A stretch of 64,000 nucleotides of DNA, taken from assembly GCA_021810025.1 (NCBI GenBank), contig JAJZJS010000004.1:25536-89535 (forward strand), given 5' to 3'. Below, in pieces: positions 8,763 to 17,904 of this stretch. Position 1 is the first letter of the stretch. Each line of letters starts with the position of its first letter. This DNA is from a bacterium. GTDB lineage: Bacteria; Patescibacteriota; Saccharimonadia; Saccharimonadales; UBA4665. A program made the translations under genes and the position numbers. The notes under the pieces were generated by a model, which was not told the origin of the DNA, made no database searches, and saw only the letters and a list, made by a program, of their open reading frames with translations.

Positions 8763-10085
8763 TTGAGTTCCTATTTTAGTAGCTATAGTTCTTCCTATAA
8801 TATTATTCATTCTAATATTATTCCTATCATTAAGGACATAAGTTTAGTAAGTTCGCTTTTCGCTGTTCTTTTTTTAATAATTGGTGCTTATTATTACATA
8901 ACTTCTTCTGGTAGTCCTGATAAATTAAACAAAGCCAAAAGAATTATCATGAATGCTTTAATTGGCTTAATAATCGTTATAGCCGCCTTTACAATCAGTA
9001 ATTTATTGAGCTCGGCTTATCATCCTCCTCTCAATAATTTAAATCCATCCCAAACAGTGGTATTAAACGATATTAAACCTCAGAAAACTTCTAATAGCTT
9101 AATCGACATTGTTATTAAAACATTAAGTGGTGTCTTGGGTAATATAATTGGAACAATAGGTGTTCCTTTCTTAAGGGCTTTAACTTATTTTACGTCTTCT
9201 ACACCGTTACCAGGAGCCACTTCCGCGGTTTATAAATTATGGGTTAGTGCCGTTGGAATAGCTGACGCCTTAATAGTTCTAGCGATTGTTTTAATGGGCT
9301 TAAAGATAATGACGTCTTCGGCTTTAGGATTTGGAGAAAGTAACTTAAAACAGCTTTTGCCCCAAATTATACTTGTATTTATCTTTATGAATGCCTCGAT
9401 CTATCTTATTGATTACCTTGTTCAAATATCTAATTTTATGATCAAGGCTATTAGCAATAATAACGCTATCAATAATCTTTGGTTGACTCTCGAATCTATT
9501 GTCCACCAGAGTTCAAGCTACAGCTTAGCAGCTCTTCTAATCATGATTGTATTCTTAATCCTTAGTATAATTTTATTAATTTTTTATGTAACTCGAATCG
9601 TCGCTCTTTATGTTGGAGCAGTTTTATCGCCTCTTTTAGTGTTATGTGTTTTAATACCCGGTTTGCGAGATCTAGCAATTGCGGCTGCTAAGAAATATAC
9701 TTTTACCATTTTTATTTTGTTTATTCATGTTGTAATTTTGGAATTAGCGGCTGCTTTATTAAGTACTATGAGTGAGCAAAATAAAGTTTCAGCTGACCCT
9801 TTAATGTCCTTAATACTTGGTTTAGCGACAATTATTTCACTCCTTAAGACACAAGGTGTAATGGCTAATTTATCATACGCTAGTGTAGGTCCTAGGATTG
9901 CGCGTAATTTAGGTCAACGCTTAATTTTTAACGTTAGTTATCTCGGAGGAACACTTACTAAATCAATTTCAGGACTAATCCCTCAATCTAGTTACGGGAA
10001 TGTAAATTATGGAACTCCTAATCTAGGCACTCATACTGATTCAAAAGTCTCTTCGGCCGGCATTTCGACGAAAGGGAATAAATAG
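8763..10085 (+). CDS. Pilin-like domain fused to VirB6/TrbL-like polytopic membrane protein
   Basis: TTG 8763 is chosen as start because GGAGG (8753-8757) is 5 nt upstream; a TTG at 8751 would overlap that site. Residues 1-100 repeat the two-helix pilin architecture of the preceding gene (YYYITSSGSPDKLNKAKRI). The rest has at least five to six helices, including a TRIVALYVGAVLSPLLVLC segment, and resembles VirB6/TrbL channel proteins. The C-terminal 50 residues are hydrophilic. The protein probably forms the inner-membrane channel and may carry its own pilin-like element. The domain fusion is visible; the role is from family knowledge. Confidence 0.75.
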   Translation: MSSYFSSYSSSYNIIHSNIIPIIKDISLVSSLFAVLFLIIGAYYYITSSGSPDKLNKAKRIIMNALIGLIIVIAAFTISNLLSSAYHPPLNNLNPSQTVVLNDIKPQKTSNSLIDIVIKTLSGVLGNIIGTIGVPFLRALTYFTSSTPLPGATSAVYKLWVSAVGIADALIVLAIVLMGLKIMTSSALGFGESNLKQLLPQIILVFIFMNASIYLIDYLVQISNFMIKAISNNNAINNLWLTLESIVHQSSSYSLAALLIMIVFLILSIILLIFYVTRIVALYVGAVLSPLLVLCVLIPGLRDLAIAAAKKYTFTIFILFIHVVILELAAALLSTMSEQNKVSADPLMSLILGLATIISLLKTQGVMANLSYASVGPRIARNLGQRLIFNVSYLGGTLTKSISGLIPQSSYGNVNYGTPNLGTHTDSKVSSAGISTKGNK

Positions 10086-10096
10086 CGGACAAGCTT

Positions 10097-10582
10097 ATGC
10101 GTATAACCACCATCCCAGCTCAGATTACAACCGTCGAAGATCGCTTAACGGCCAACTTAAGCATGACGCAATTTTTTATATTAATCATTAGTTGTCTTTT
10201 AGGATTAATTATATTTCTTCTTATTCCCCCATGGTTAAAAATAAGTTACTTGAAGCTTATTATTCTTCTTCCGTTTTTCTTAATCTCAACTTTGGCTATT
10301 CGCATTAAAGATCAGCTTCTTATTACTACATTGAAAATAATGATAGACTATCAGCTTCGTGCCCACATTTATGTATTAGATAAAACTATTTTAGATAAGC
10401 CGATTAAAATACAGGCTAAAATAGGTCAAGACCATTCACCGACAGAACACGTCTTTAAGTTGGAGAAGACCTTTCAATTCAAACCAGCCAATCTAAATTT
10501 AAATCGTTATCGACATAATCAGCGGGTTATTTTTAAAGTTAACAAACAAGGAGGTCTCGATGTTGGCATGGTCAAAAACTAA
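10097..10582 (+). CDS. PrgI-family (VirB3-like) membrane protein
   Basis: The N-terminus MRITTIPAQITTVEDRL followed by two closely spaced helices (about 22-62) is typical of PrgI-family proteins of Gram-positive and CPR type IV secretion loci, the counterpart of VirB3. A soluble tail follows. The last 23 nt overlap the start of the next gene, whose AGGAGG lies inside this one, so translation is coupled. It probably anchors the VirB4-type ATPase to the membrane. Confidence 0.82.
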   Translation: MRITTIPAQITTVEDRLTANLSMTQFFILIISCLLGLIIFLLIPPWLKISYLKLIILLPFFLISTLAIRIKDQLLITTLKIMIDYQLRAHIYVLDKTILDKPIKIQAKIGQDHSPTEHVFKLEKTFQFKPANLNLNRYRHNQRVIFKVNKQGGLDVGMVKN

Positions 10583-11165
10583 AGTTGGTTCGGCTCTTAA
10601 TCAAATCAGCATAGAAGCGGTCCGAGCCGGAATAGTTAAGATTGATGCTTTGAATTATTTCAAAGTATGGCAAGTTTCATCCTTAAACTTTGAGCTTAAA
10701 AGCGAAGTTGAACAAGACAATATTATTGATATCTATCAAAGCTTTATCAATGCCATTAATTTTCCCCTGCAGGTTTTAATTCGAATTAGAGAAATAGATA
10801 TTATAGATTATTTAACAGATATTGAATCAAGAGTTAAAAAAGAAGATAACGAAACCTACAAGCAACTATTAGTGGATTATCAAGATTTTTTAAAAAGTTT
10901 AGTCCGGGATAATAAAATACTATCCAAGTATTTTTATGTTGTTTTGCCCCTTCATCTATCTAAAAAGATGGATTTTGATTATGTTATGTCGCAGCTTAAC
11001 TTAAGATCCGACATTGTTCAAAGAAACCTAAAGCGTTTAAACATTAGCGTCAAAGAACTTGATTCGGTCGATACCATTAATCTCTTTTATAATTTTTATA
11101 ATCCTTCACGAGCTAAGACTCAGCCTCTAGTGCCTGAGGTGCTAAATTTTAGTCATAATATTTAG
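10560..11165 (+). CDS. TraC-like / VirB4 N-terminal domain protein
   Basis: A soluble 201-residue protein with an AGGAGG Shine-Dalgarno 5 nt before ATG 10560. The pattern of an initial beta-rich segment (INFPLQVLIRIREID), a long helical stretch and a second YFYVVLPL strand resembles the non-catalytic N-terminal domain of VirB4/TraC ATPases. The gene ends 11 nt before the ATPase gene, which lacks part of that domain. The pair therefore looks like VirB4 encoded in two pieces, or a partner protein with the same fold. No catalytic motif was seen. Confidence 0.6.
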   Translation: MLAWSKTKVGSALNQISIEAVRAGIVKIDALNYFKVWQVSSLNFELKSEVEQDNIIDIYQSFINAINFPLQVLIRIREIDIIDYLTDIESRVKKEDNETYKQLLVDYQDFLKSLVRDNKILSKYFYVVLPLHLSKKMDFDYVMSQLNLRSDIVQRNLKRLNISVKELDSVDTINLFYNFYNPSRAKTQPLVPEVLNFSHNI

Positions 11166-11176
11166 AAGGGATACAT

Positions 11177-12880
11177 ATGCTGAAATTAATTTCTCAACCT
11201 AAAAACAGTTCTTTTTTGTCGGCTGAACCCAATATTATTGATAGCTTTTCTTATAATGGACTAAAAGAGAATTCTGATCATTTGATATGTGATAATCAAT
11301 TTTTAAGGATATTATATATTTCGGGGTATCCTTTTGTTGCCAGTAGTGGCTGGCTGGATCACTTAACTAATTTCAATCATGATTCGGATATAACATACCA
11401 CTGGCACGAAGTAGACTCCCAAATGGCTCTTCCCAAATTAAATCGTAAGATTACTGAGCTTGAATCAATCAAACGGACAATTATTAAAGATGGAAAAATC
11501 CTGGGATCTGAAATTACTGACCCGTTAGACTCTGCTTTAAATTTAAGAGAGCAAATTTTAAGAGGTGAACAAAAGTTATTTCAAATAGGGATTTATATTT
11601 GTCTTCGGGCAGCTACTTACGATTTGCTCAATAAACACACCAAAATGCTTGAAGCTTCTCTTGCCTCAAGACTATTTTATACGAAGATAGCCCAGTATGA
11701 ACAATTGAAAGCTCTTAATTCCGTATTGCCACGAGCCGAAGATCAACTCCAAAAGCTTCGAAATTTAAATAGTTCCTCTCTAGCTCTTACTTTCCCATTT
11801 ATGTCTTCTGAATTTGTTAGTCCGAAGGGTATTCTGTACGGCATTAATAAAACCAATAGTTCACTTGTTATAGTGGATAGGTTTAGTCTGAATAATGCTA
11901 ATTCAATTATTTTTGCTCAATCTGGCAGCGGTAAAAGTTACTTAACTAAAGTTGAAATTCTCAGACAGATCGCCAATGGTACTAAGGTGATAGTGATTGA
12001 TCCAGAGAGCGAATATGGTAGAGTGACCGAATCCTTAAATGGCATTAGGATTAATTTGAGTCTTACTTCGAAAGAGCACATTAACCCCTTTGATTTGATT
12101 TGTTTGCCATTAAAGTCGAAAGACATTAGTTTTCAGGTCCAAAATTTAACGTCTTTAATTACGATTTTGGCGGAAGGATTAAATAACCAAGAGAAGTCAA
12201 TTGTCGATAAAGCGATTTTAAAACTTTACAAGAATAAATCGAAAGTTCAACCACTCTTGAAAGATCTATATAAATTAATTTTAGACTTTCATTTAGATCA
12301 ATTGGCGGCTCGACTTGAGAAGTACGTCAATGGTTCTATGAAGAATCTATTTAATCATCAGACCAACATTCAACTCCAAAATCGTTTAATTGTTTTTGAT
12401 ATAAAAAACTTAAATGATAATATTCGCCCCGCTATGATGATGATCATAGCTAATTTTGTTAGCACTCATGTTCAAGAAATTAAATCTAAAAAATTACTCA
12501 TTATTGACGAGGGTTGGTTACTCCTTGAACATCAGGCCAGTGCTCGTTTTATTGCCGGTTTGGTTCGACGAGCTCGTAAATATTATTTAGGAGTTAGTAT
12601 TATTTCACAGCAAGCCAACGATTTTCTGAAGAATAGTTATGGTCGAGTTATTGCCTCCCAAAGTAATTTTAGAATTTTAATGCGTCAAGACAGCACAACC
12701 ATTAATGGTGTTAGCAAGGAATTTAAGCTTAGTGAATATGAAACCAATTATTTAATGACGGCCGAAAGGGGAGATTGTCTGATGCTCATTGATCAAAATC
12801 ATGTAGCCGTCAAGGTTGTCTCTTCTCCTAAAGAGCATCCACTTATTACAACTGACCCAAATGAACTTTATCTAGGCTAA
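11177..12880 (+). CDS. VirB4/TraC-family secretion ATPase
   Basis: Walker A AQSGSGKSYLTK lies around residues 249-260 and Walker B KKLLIIDEGWLLLE around 437-450; downstream are the family elements RRARKYYLGVSIISQQ and ASQSNFRILMRQD. At 567 residues it is shorter than typical VirB4 (about 800), consistent with the separate N-terminal gene before it. It energises assembly or transport of the pilus/secretion channel at the inner membrane. AAGGG lies 8 nt before the ATG. No VirD4 coupling protein or VirB11 is present in the window. Confidence 0.9.
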   Translation: MLKLISQPKNSSFLSAEPNIIDSFSYNGLKENSDHLICDNQFLRILYISGYPFVASSGWLDHLTNFNHDSDITYHWHEVDSQMALPKLNRKITELESIKRTIIKDGKILGSEITDPLDSALNLREQILRGEQKLFQIGIYICLRAATYDLLNKHTKMLEASLASRLFYTKIAQYEQLKALNSVLPRAEDQLQKLRNLNSSSLALTFPFMSSEFVSPKGILYGINKTNSSLVIVDRFSLNNANSIIFAQSGSGKSYLTKVEILRQIANGTKVIVIDPESEYGRVTESLNGIRINLSLTSKEHINPFDLICLPLKSKDISFQVQNLTSLITILAEGLNNQEKSIVDKAILKLYKNKSKVQPLLKDLYKLILDFHLDQLAARLEKYVNGSMKNLFNHQTNIQLQNRLIVFDIKNLNDNIRPAMMMIIANFVSTHVQEIKSKKLLIIDEGWLLLEHQASARFIAGLVRRARKYYLGVSIISQQANDFLKNSYGRVIASQSNFRILMRQDSTTINGVSKEFKLSEYETNYLMTAERGDCLMLIDQNHVAVKVVSSPKEHPLITTDPNELYLG

Positions 12881-12882
12881 AA

Positions 12883-13383
12883 ATGAAACATATTACTTTT
12901 ATTATCCTTAGCTCTTTAGTGACTATTTTAATCTTGCCGATTATAACGCTTGCCTCAATTACTAATTTATCAGCACTTGCAAATGTCTTTAATGGATCTA
13001 ATCAAAATATTTATCTTTATACGGGACCACTCTTAAGTTCAGATCATTATGCCTACGGTAATTGTACGTATTGGGTTTATATTTTAAGGGCACAAATTCA
13101 TCAACCAATACCTAATAACTGGGGCAACGCTATTGACTGGGCCACTAATGCAGAGCGAGCTGGTTATCTTGTTAATCATAATCCGACTCCGGGCGCTATT
13201 ATGCAAGATCCGAATGCGCCAGGAGGATTAGGGCATGTTGCTTTTGTAACTCAGGTTAATCAGAGGAGTGGAGCTTGGACAATATCTGAGATGAATCGAG
13301 TTGGATTCGATGAGGTTGATAACCGTGTTCTTTCCGCACAGGATGCGTTAAGATATAACTTTATTCATGGCCCCAAAAGTTAA
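12883..13383 (+). CDS. Secreted CHAP-domain peptidoglycan hydrolase
   Basis: A signal peptide (about 1-25, ending TLAS) precedes a CHAP domain with the catalytic cysteine in YGNCTYWV and the histidine in LGHVAFV, and the NNWGNAIDWA signature. CHAP enzymes are amidases or endopeptidases cutting peptidoglycan peptides. It follows the VirB4 gene by 2 nt and probably opens the wall for the apparatus, in the manner of VirB1/P14-type lytic factors. The domain is close to the CHAP part of the LysM protein at 42177-43292. Confidence 0.88.
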   Translation: MKHITFIILSSLVTILILPIITLASITNLSALANVFNGSNQNIYLYTGPLLSSDHYAYGNCTYWVYILRAQIHQPIPNNWGNAIDWATNAERAGYLVNHNPTPGAIMQDPNAPGGLGHVAFVTQVNQRSGAWTISEMNRVGFDEVDNRVLSAQDALRYNFIHGPKS

Positions 13384-13390
13384 ATTCTGA

Positions 13391-13419
13391 TTGAACAAAT
13401 AGCTCTTTAGATCTATAAT
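13391..13419 (+). promoter_or_regulatory. Sigma-70-type promoter for the glycolysis genes
   Basis: TTGAAC (13391-13396) and a perfect TATAAT (13414-13419) are separated by exactly 17 nt. The predicted transcript starts near 13426, about 40 nt before the pyruvate kinase TTG start. This is the best-matching promoter in the window. Confidence 0.75.
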
Positions 13420-13465
13420 GCATCTATATTAAAGTTTAAATTAAAAAGGGCGGTATTATATTAAG

Positions 13466-14890
13466 TTGAGTCAAATTATCGAACTTCAATCCTATAAGAA
13501 AACTAAAATATTAGCGACAATTGGACCTGGGACCAATAGTCCTGAGGCTATTTCAAAATTAATTAAGGCTGGAGCCAATGGTCTAAGGCTTAATTTTTCG
13601 CACGGTACGCACCAAGAAAAAGAAGATCAGATTAAATGGATCTTAAAAGCCGAGGAAGAACTTAACAAGCCCGTTAGCATCGTAATGGACCTCCAAGGTC
13701 CTAAAATCCGACTGGGAGATTTTGATGGCGTTATTGAATTAACTAAAGGACAGACGATTGTAATAGGCTATAAGGCGAATTATGCTCAAGATAATATTAT
13801 CCCAATTCAGTATGATCTATCCTCAAAAGTTAAAAAAGGAGATCGGATCTACCTTTTTGACGGGAAAATAAAAACCCAGGTTCTAACCGTAAAGGGTAAA
13901 CTCATTTACTTAAGAGTAGCCAATAGCGGACAAATTATTAAAAGGAAAGGGATTAATTTACCTGATACGGAGTTAGGGGAAGCTGTTATAACTGCTAAAG
14001 ATAAAGTTGATTTGGTGTTTGGTTCAAATAAACGGATTGACTATGTTGCCCAAAGTTTTGTTCAATCTGCTCAAAATGTTAGAGCTTTGAGAAGGTTATT
14101 AAATAGCTTAAACTTTAACGCTAAAATTATAGTTAAGTTTGAAACCCAATCAGCCGTTGATAATCTAGAGGAAATCATTGATGAAAGTGATGTTGTAATG
14201 GTTGCAAGAGGCGATCTAGCCTATGAAGTCTTACCTGAAGCGGTTCCTCTTATCCAGCGTCGTATTATTAAATATTGTCAACAAACATCTAAGCCCGTGA
14301 TTGTGGCAACTCAGATGTTGTATTCCATGACAACCTCTAGGGAGCCAACTCGGGCCGAAGTTTCTGATATAGCAGGTGCAGTTTTGTCGGGAGCAGATTG
14401 TTTAATGTTGTCTGATGAAACAGCAAACGGTAGTTATCCTACTCAAGCTGTCAAGTTAATGAAGAAAGTTATCCTCTATACTGAACAAAATCGAGAGAAA
14501 GAGCAGTCGCTAAAATTAACTGAAAATAGCCATAATCCTCAAAAAGCAATCTCAAAAGCTGTTGTCGCCTTGGCCCAAACAATATCAGCTCAAGCTATAG
14601 TGGCTGAAACAAAGTCGGGTGCCACCGCTCTTAATATTGCAGCCCTTCGCCCCGATGTTCCTTTGATTGCGGTTACTAATGACCCCAAGACATATCATCA
14701 GATGGCTTTAGTTTATGGTGTAAAAAGTTATTTAAGGCCTATTGATAAATTTGCTGCCACTAAACTTACGGACTGGTTGCGCCAAACTAGGATATTAAAC
14801 AAGGGGGATATTGTTGTGTCTGCTAGTGGTAAGTATCCAGGTGTTGTTGGAACAACAGATACAATTAAGGTTCGTATACTAGATAATTAA
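13466..14890 (+). CDS. pyk: Pyruvate kinase
   Basis: The 474-residue enzyme converts phosphoenolpyruvate and ADP to pyruvate and ATP. Family motifs are present: KILATIGPGT near the N-terminus, RLNFSHGT, MDLQGPKIRLGD at the start of the B domain, the catalytic VKFETQSAVDNL (Lys and Glu) and ATQMLYSM. The C-terminal allosteric-type domain is present. The start is TTG with a weak GGGCGG upstream. It opens a pyk-pgk-tpiA run, so lower glycolysis is clustered, with a strong promoter ahead. Confidence 0.96.
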   Translation: MSQIIELQSYKKTKILATIGPGTNSPEAISKLIKAGANGLRLNFSHGTHQEKEDQIKWILKAEEELNKPVSIVMDLQGPKIRLGDFDGVIELTKGQTIVIGYKANYAQDNIIPIQYDLSSKVKKGDRIYLFDGKIKTQVLTVKGKLIYLRVANSGQIIKRKGINLPDTELGEAVITAKDKVDLVFGSNKRIDYVAQSFVQSAQNVRALRRLLNSLNFNAKIIVKFETQSAVDNLEEIIDESDVVMVARGDLAYEVLPEAVPLIQRRIIKYCQQTSKPVIVATQMLYSMTTSREPTRAEVSDIAGAVLSGADCLMLSDETANGSYPTQAVKLMKKVILYTEQNREKEQSLKLTENSHNPQKAISKAVVALAQTISAQAIVAETKSGATALNIAALRPDVPLIAVTNDPKTYHQMALVYGVKSYLRPIDKFAATKLTDWLRQTRILNKGDIVVSASGKYPGVVGTTDTIKVRILDN

Positions 14891-14941
14891 CTTTTATGGC
14901 ATAATTAAGATAGCAAAATATGTAAAGAAGAGGGGTGGAAA

Positions 14942-16225
14942 TTGTTCAGCAAAAAAACTATTCGTGATATAGACCTAAACAATAAGACGGTACTACTCCG
15001 AACAGACTATAATGTGCCCCTTGTCGATGGTCAAATCACTGATGACTTTAGAATAAAGAAAACTCTTGATACCATTAATTATCTCTTATCTAAAGATGCT
15101 CGAATAGTAATTTGTTCTCATCTAGGACGACCTGAAGGTAAAGTCGACAATAGCTTGAGTCTATTCCCGATTGCCAAACATCTCAAAACCCTACTTCATA
15201 AAGAGCTTGAGTTCGTCACTGATTGTGTGGGAGAAAAAGTTCAGAAAGCAAAATCCAATCTCAAGCCTGGAGAAATTCTTTTACTCGAAAATCTACGCTT
15301 TAACCCTGGAGAAGAAGCTAATAGCGCAGAATTTGCAAAGGAGTTAGCTCAAGGGGTTGACGTTTTTGTTCAAGATGCCTTTGCGGTTGTGCATCGGAAA
15401 CACGCCTCTACTAGTGCCATCACCCAATTATTGCCGTCCGTAGCTGGTTTATTATTAGAGAAAGAGGTCGATATTATTAGTGGAGCCATGCAAGATCCTG
15501 AACGTCCCTTAACGGCTATAGTTGGTGGAGCTAAAATAGTTGATAAAATAGATATTCTCGAAAGATTTATTGCTATAGCTGATGTTTTAATTGTCGGCGG
15601 TGCTATGGCTAATACATTTCTTAGGGCCAGTGGGATAGAGGTTGGATTAAGTTTAATTAGCCAGGAAGAAATTCCGTTGGCCCGAGATATTATTAGAAAA
15701 TGTGATACTGAACGAAAAAAACGTAACTTCATATTTAGCCTACCATTCGATGGAGTAGTGTCAAACGATATGAAAATCAATCTACCAACTCGTATTGTTG
15801 ATTGGTCAACTAATATTATTGCCGATATAGAATATTATCCTAAGCGTCCGCCAAAGCTAGCAAGTCAAATTAAAAAGAATGAACAAATTTTGGACATAGG
15901 ACCATTTAGCGGGTCATTTGGAGCCGGAATAATTCAGCTTTCGAAAACAGTGATCTGGAATGGAACGATGGGAGTTACCGAGATTGAGGGATATCATCAT
16001 CAAATTGGACCTTTTGCTCATGGAACGGATCTTATTATTCAGGCTATTTTAGGAGATTTTGGACATAAGCCATTCTCAATTGTTGGGGGAGGAGATACTG
16101 TCGGGTATATTGAAAATCGCCATTTAGAGGAAGGAATTGATCACCTTTCAACGGGCGGGGGAGCTAGTTTAGAATTAATGAGTGGACATTCTCTCCCTGG
16201 AGTAAGTGATCTCCTTGATAAATAA
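14942..16225 (+). CDS. pgk: Phosphoglycerate kinase
   Basis: A 427-residue PGK with RTDYNVP, SHLGRPEG (substrate basic patch), LLLENLRFNPGEE, the NGTMGV nucleotide-binding segment (usually NGPMG) and a GGGDTVGY C-terminal loop. It transfers phosphate from 1,3-bisphosphoglycerate to ADP. The start is TTG 14942 preceded by a strong GAGGGGTGG. It is slightly longer than the common 390-400 residues, with the extra length between the two domains (about 255-300). Confidence 0.95.
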   Translation: MFSKKTIRDIDLNNKTVLLRTDYNVPLVDGQITDDFRIKKTLDTINYLLSKDARIVICSHLGRPEGKVDNSLSLFPIAKHLKTLLHKELEFVTDCVGEKVQKAKSNLKPGEILLLENLRFNPGEEANSAEFAKELAQGVDVFVQDAFAVVHRKHASTSAITQLLPSVAGLLLEKEVDIISGAMQDPERPLTAIVGGAKIVDKIDILERFIAIADVLIVGGAMANTFLRASGIEVGLSLISQEEIPLARDIIRKCDTERKKRNFIFSLPFDGVVSNDMKINLPTRIVDWSTNIIADIEYYPKRPPKLASQIKKNEQILDIGPFSGSFGAGIIQLSKTVIWNGTMGVTEIEGYHHQIGPFAHGTDLIIQAILGDFGHKPFSIVGGGDTVGYIENRHLEEGIDHLSTGGGASLELMSGHSLPGVSDLLDK

Positions 16226-16271
16226 AATATTATATTATGGTTATGTTTGCTAAAATATTAGAAAGCCTAAG

Positions 16272-17042
16272 ATGAAAAAAACACTTATTATTGCTAATTG
16301 GAAAATGCACTTTAATACACATCAAGCTAGTATTTATTTAAGCCGTCTTAATCGCATAACATCAATTCATCGAAACCTTGAGGTCGTTCTAGCTCCAACT
16401 TTTTTAAGTCTTGGACAGTTAGCGCAGGAAGTTGATCCTCGTAAGTTCAAGTTAGCTGCCCAAAATGCATACTTTAAAGACGAAGGTGCCTATACGGGTG
16501 AAGTTAGTTTTTCAATGCTGCAAGGAATCGTTAAATACGTCATTATTGGGCATTCAGAGAGACGTATTTACTTTAATGAAGATCTTCCTATGATTCGAGA
16601 TAAGGTAGCGGCAGCCTATCGCAATAAATTAATTCCAATTTTATGTATCGGAGAAACAAAAGCCGAGCGTCTAGCCAATGAAACAAAGCGAGTTATCCAT
16701 GATCAATTGACAACTGCTTTGGCTAATTTAACGTCAGAAGAAGTTCGAACGATTGTTATTGCCTATGAGCCGATTTGGGCCATAAGTACTTTTGAGGGTG
16801 ATATAGCTAAACCGCAAGAAATCCAAAAAGTTATAGATTATATTAGTTATCAGATTAGTGAATTATATGGCTCGCGCGTTGCTCAGGATGTTCAAATTAT
16901 CTATGGAGGTAGCGTTAACAGCAGTAGTATTACTTCCTATTTAGCCCTAGATAACTGCCAAGGTTCATTGGTGGGTGGAGCAAGTCTAAATTATGAAGAA
17001 TTTGCTAACATTATTAATAAAGCATATTTATTGAGAAAATAA
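16272..17042 (+). CDS. tpiA: Triosephosphate isomerase
   Basis: A 256-residue TIM barrel with NWKM (catalytic Lys), GHSERR (catalytic His) and AYEPIWAI (catalytic Glu). It interconverts dihydroxyacetone phosphate and glyceraldehyde 3-phosphate. The flexible loop 6 after the glutamate reads WAISTFEGD instead of the nearly universal WAIGTGK, changing two glycines and lengthening the loop. The phosphate-binding YGGSV and LVGGASL loops are standard. It closes the glycolysis run. Confidence 0.95.
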   Translation: MKKTLIIANWKMHFNTHQASIYLSRLNRITSIHRNLEVVLAPTFLSLGQLAQEVDPRKFKLAAQNAYFKDEGAYTGEVSFSMLQGIVKYVIIGHSERRIYFNEDLPMIRDKVAAAYRNKLIPILCIGETKAERLANETKRVIHDQLTTALANLTSEEVRTIVIAYEPIWAISTFEGDIAKPQEIQKVIDYISYQISELYGSRVAQDVQIIYGGSVNSSSITSYLALDNCQGSLVGGASLNYEEFANIINKAYLLRK

Positions 17043-17053
17043 GCAGGTAATAT

Positions 17054-17878
17054 ATGGCTAAATCAAAAATAACTAAACCCAAGACGACCGAAACCGTATT
17101 TGACATTAAAAAGCCATCTACGGTTACTCCGGCAGCAAACTCCAAAAATATTATTCTTAAAAGTAGTCCACCCATGAAGGATCCGATGATGACTGATTTA
17201 AACAATAACGGAGAGGATAATGAACAGATCCAGGGTGCGCCACCATTAGAACCAATGATGGTTAAAAAGATAAATATTCAACCACTCGATTCTAGTATTA
17301 GTTCAGGAGATTTAAAGCCACCCGAAAGTAGCCAAGAACAAGTTCAATCTGAGCCCGAAGATTCTTCGTCGGATGGTCAAGCAGAGCATGAACCGACGCT
17401 TGATTCTGGTATTAACAATGATTTACAAACCGACTCTAGTTCCGATCAAATACCCTCTTTAGAAGCTAAGACAGAGGAGGAAGACCAGAAAGAGAGCTCT
17501 ACTTCCGAAGAAACTCCTCAAGCCACTAGTATGCAAGAAACTAATCAAGTTTCAAATCTTGAGCAATCTAATGTCTCTCCTGATGATAATCAGAGTGTTG
17601 CCACTGCAAAAGGTTCGGATCGAACTGAACCTAAAAATGCCCAAAAAATCTTAGAAGAACAGCAGGCTAAGCGCAAAGCCGAAATTAAAAATCTAATTGA
17701 ATCAAAGCAGTTTAATTTACCCATAAATTCTAAGAGTCGCAAGAAAATAAAACTATTTGTTATTGCTGGAATTATTCTAGCTCTAATCTTAATCGTCATA
17801 TGGCTAGATATTGCATTAGACGCTGGAATAATTAGCATTCCGGGAATCCATCCTTTTACTCATTTTTTCTCTAATTAA
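17054..17878 (+). CDS. Acidic low-complexity protein with C-terminal membrane anchor
   Basis: Residues 1-200 are rich in Ser, Glu, Gln, Pro and Asp and are probably disordered. A basic stretch (KSRKKIKLF) precedes one membrane helix (about 232-255) and a short hydrophobic tail. No enzyme motif is visible. A single anchor near the C-terminus puts the long disordered part in the cytoplasm if the positive-inside rule holds. It follows tpiA by 11 nt. I do not recognise the family. Confidence 0.7.
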   Translation: MAKSKITKPKTTETVFDIKKPSTVTPAANSKNIILKSSPPMKDPMMTDLNNNGEDNEQIQGAPPLEPMMVKKINIQPLDSSISSGDLKPPESSQEQVQSEPEDSSSDGQAEHEPTLDSGINNDLQTDSSSDQIPSLEAKTEEEDQKESSTSEETPQATSMQETNQVSNLEQSNVSPDDNQSVATAKGSDRTEPKNAQKILEEQQAKRKAEIKNLIESKQFNLPINSKSRKKIKLFVIAGIILALILIVIWLDIALDAGIISIPGIHPFTHFFSN

Positions 17879-17904
17879 TCTTAGATTACTGTTAAAATTA
17901 AATA

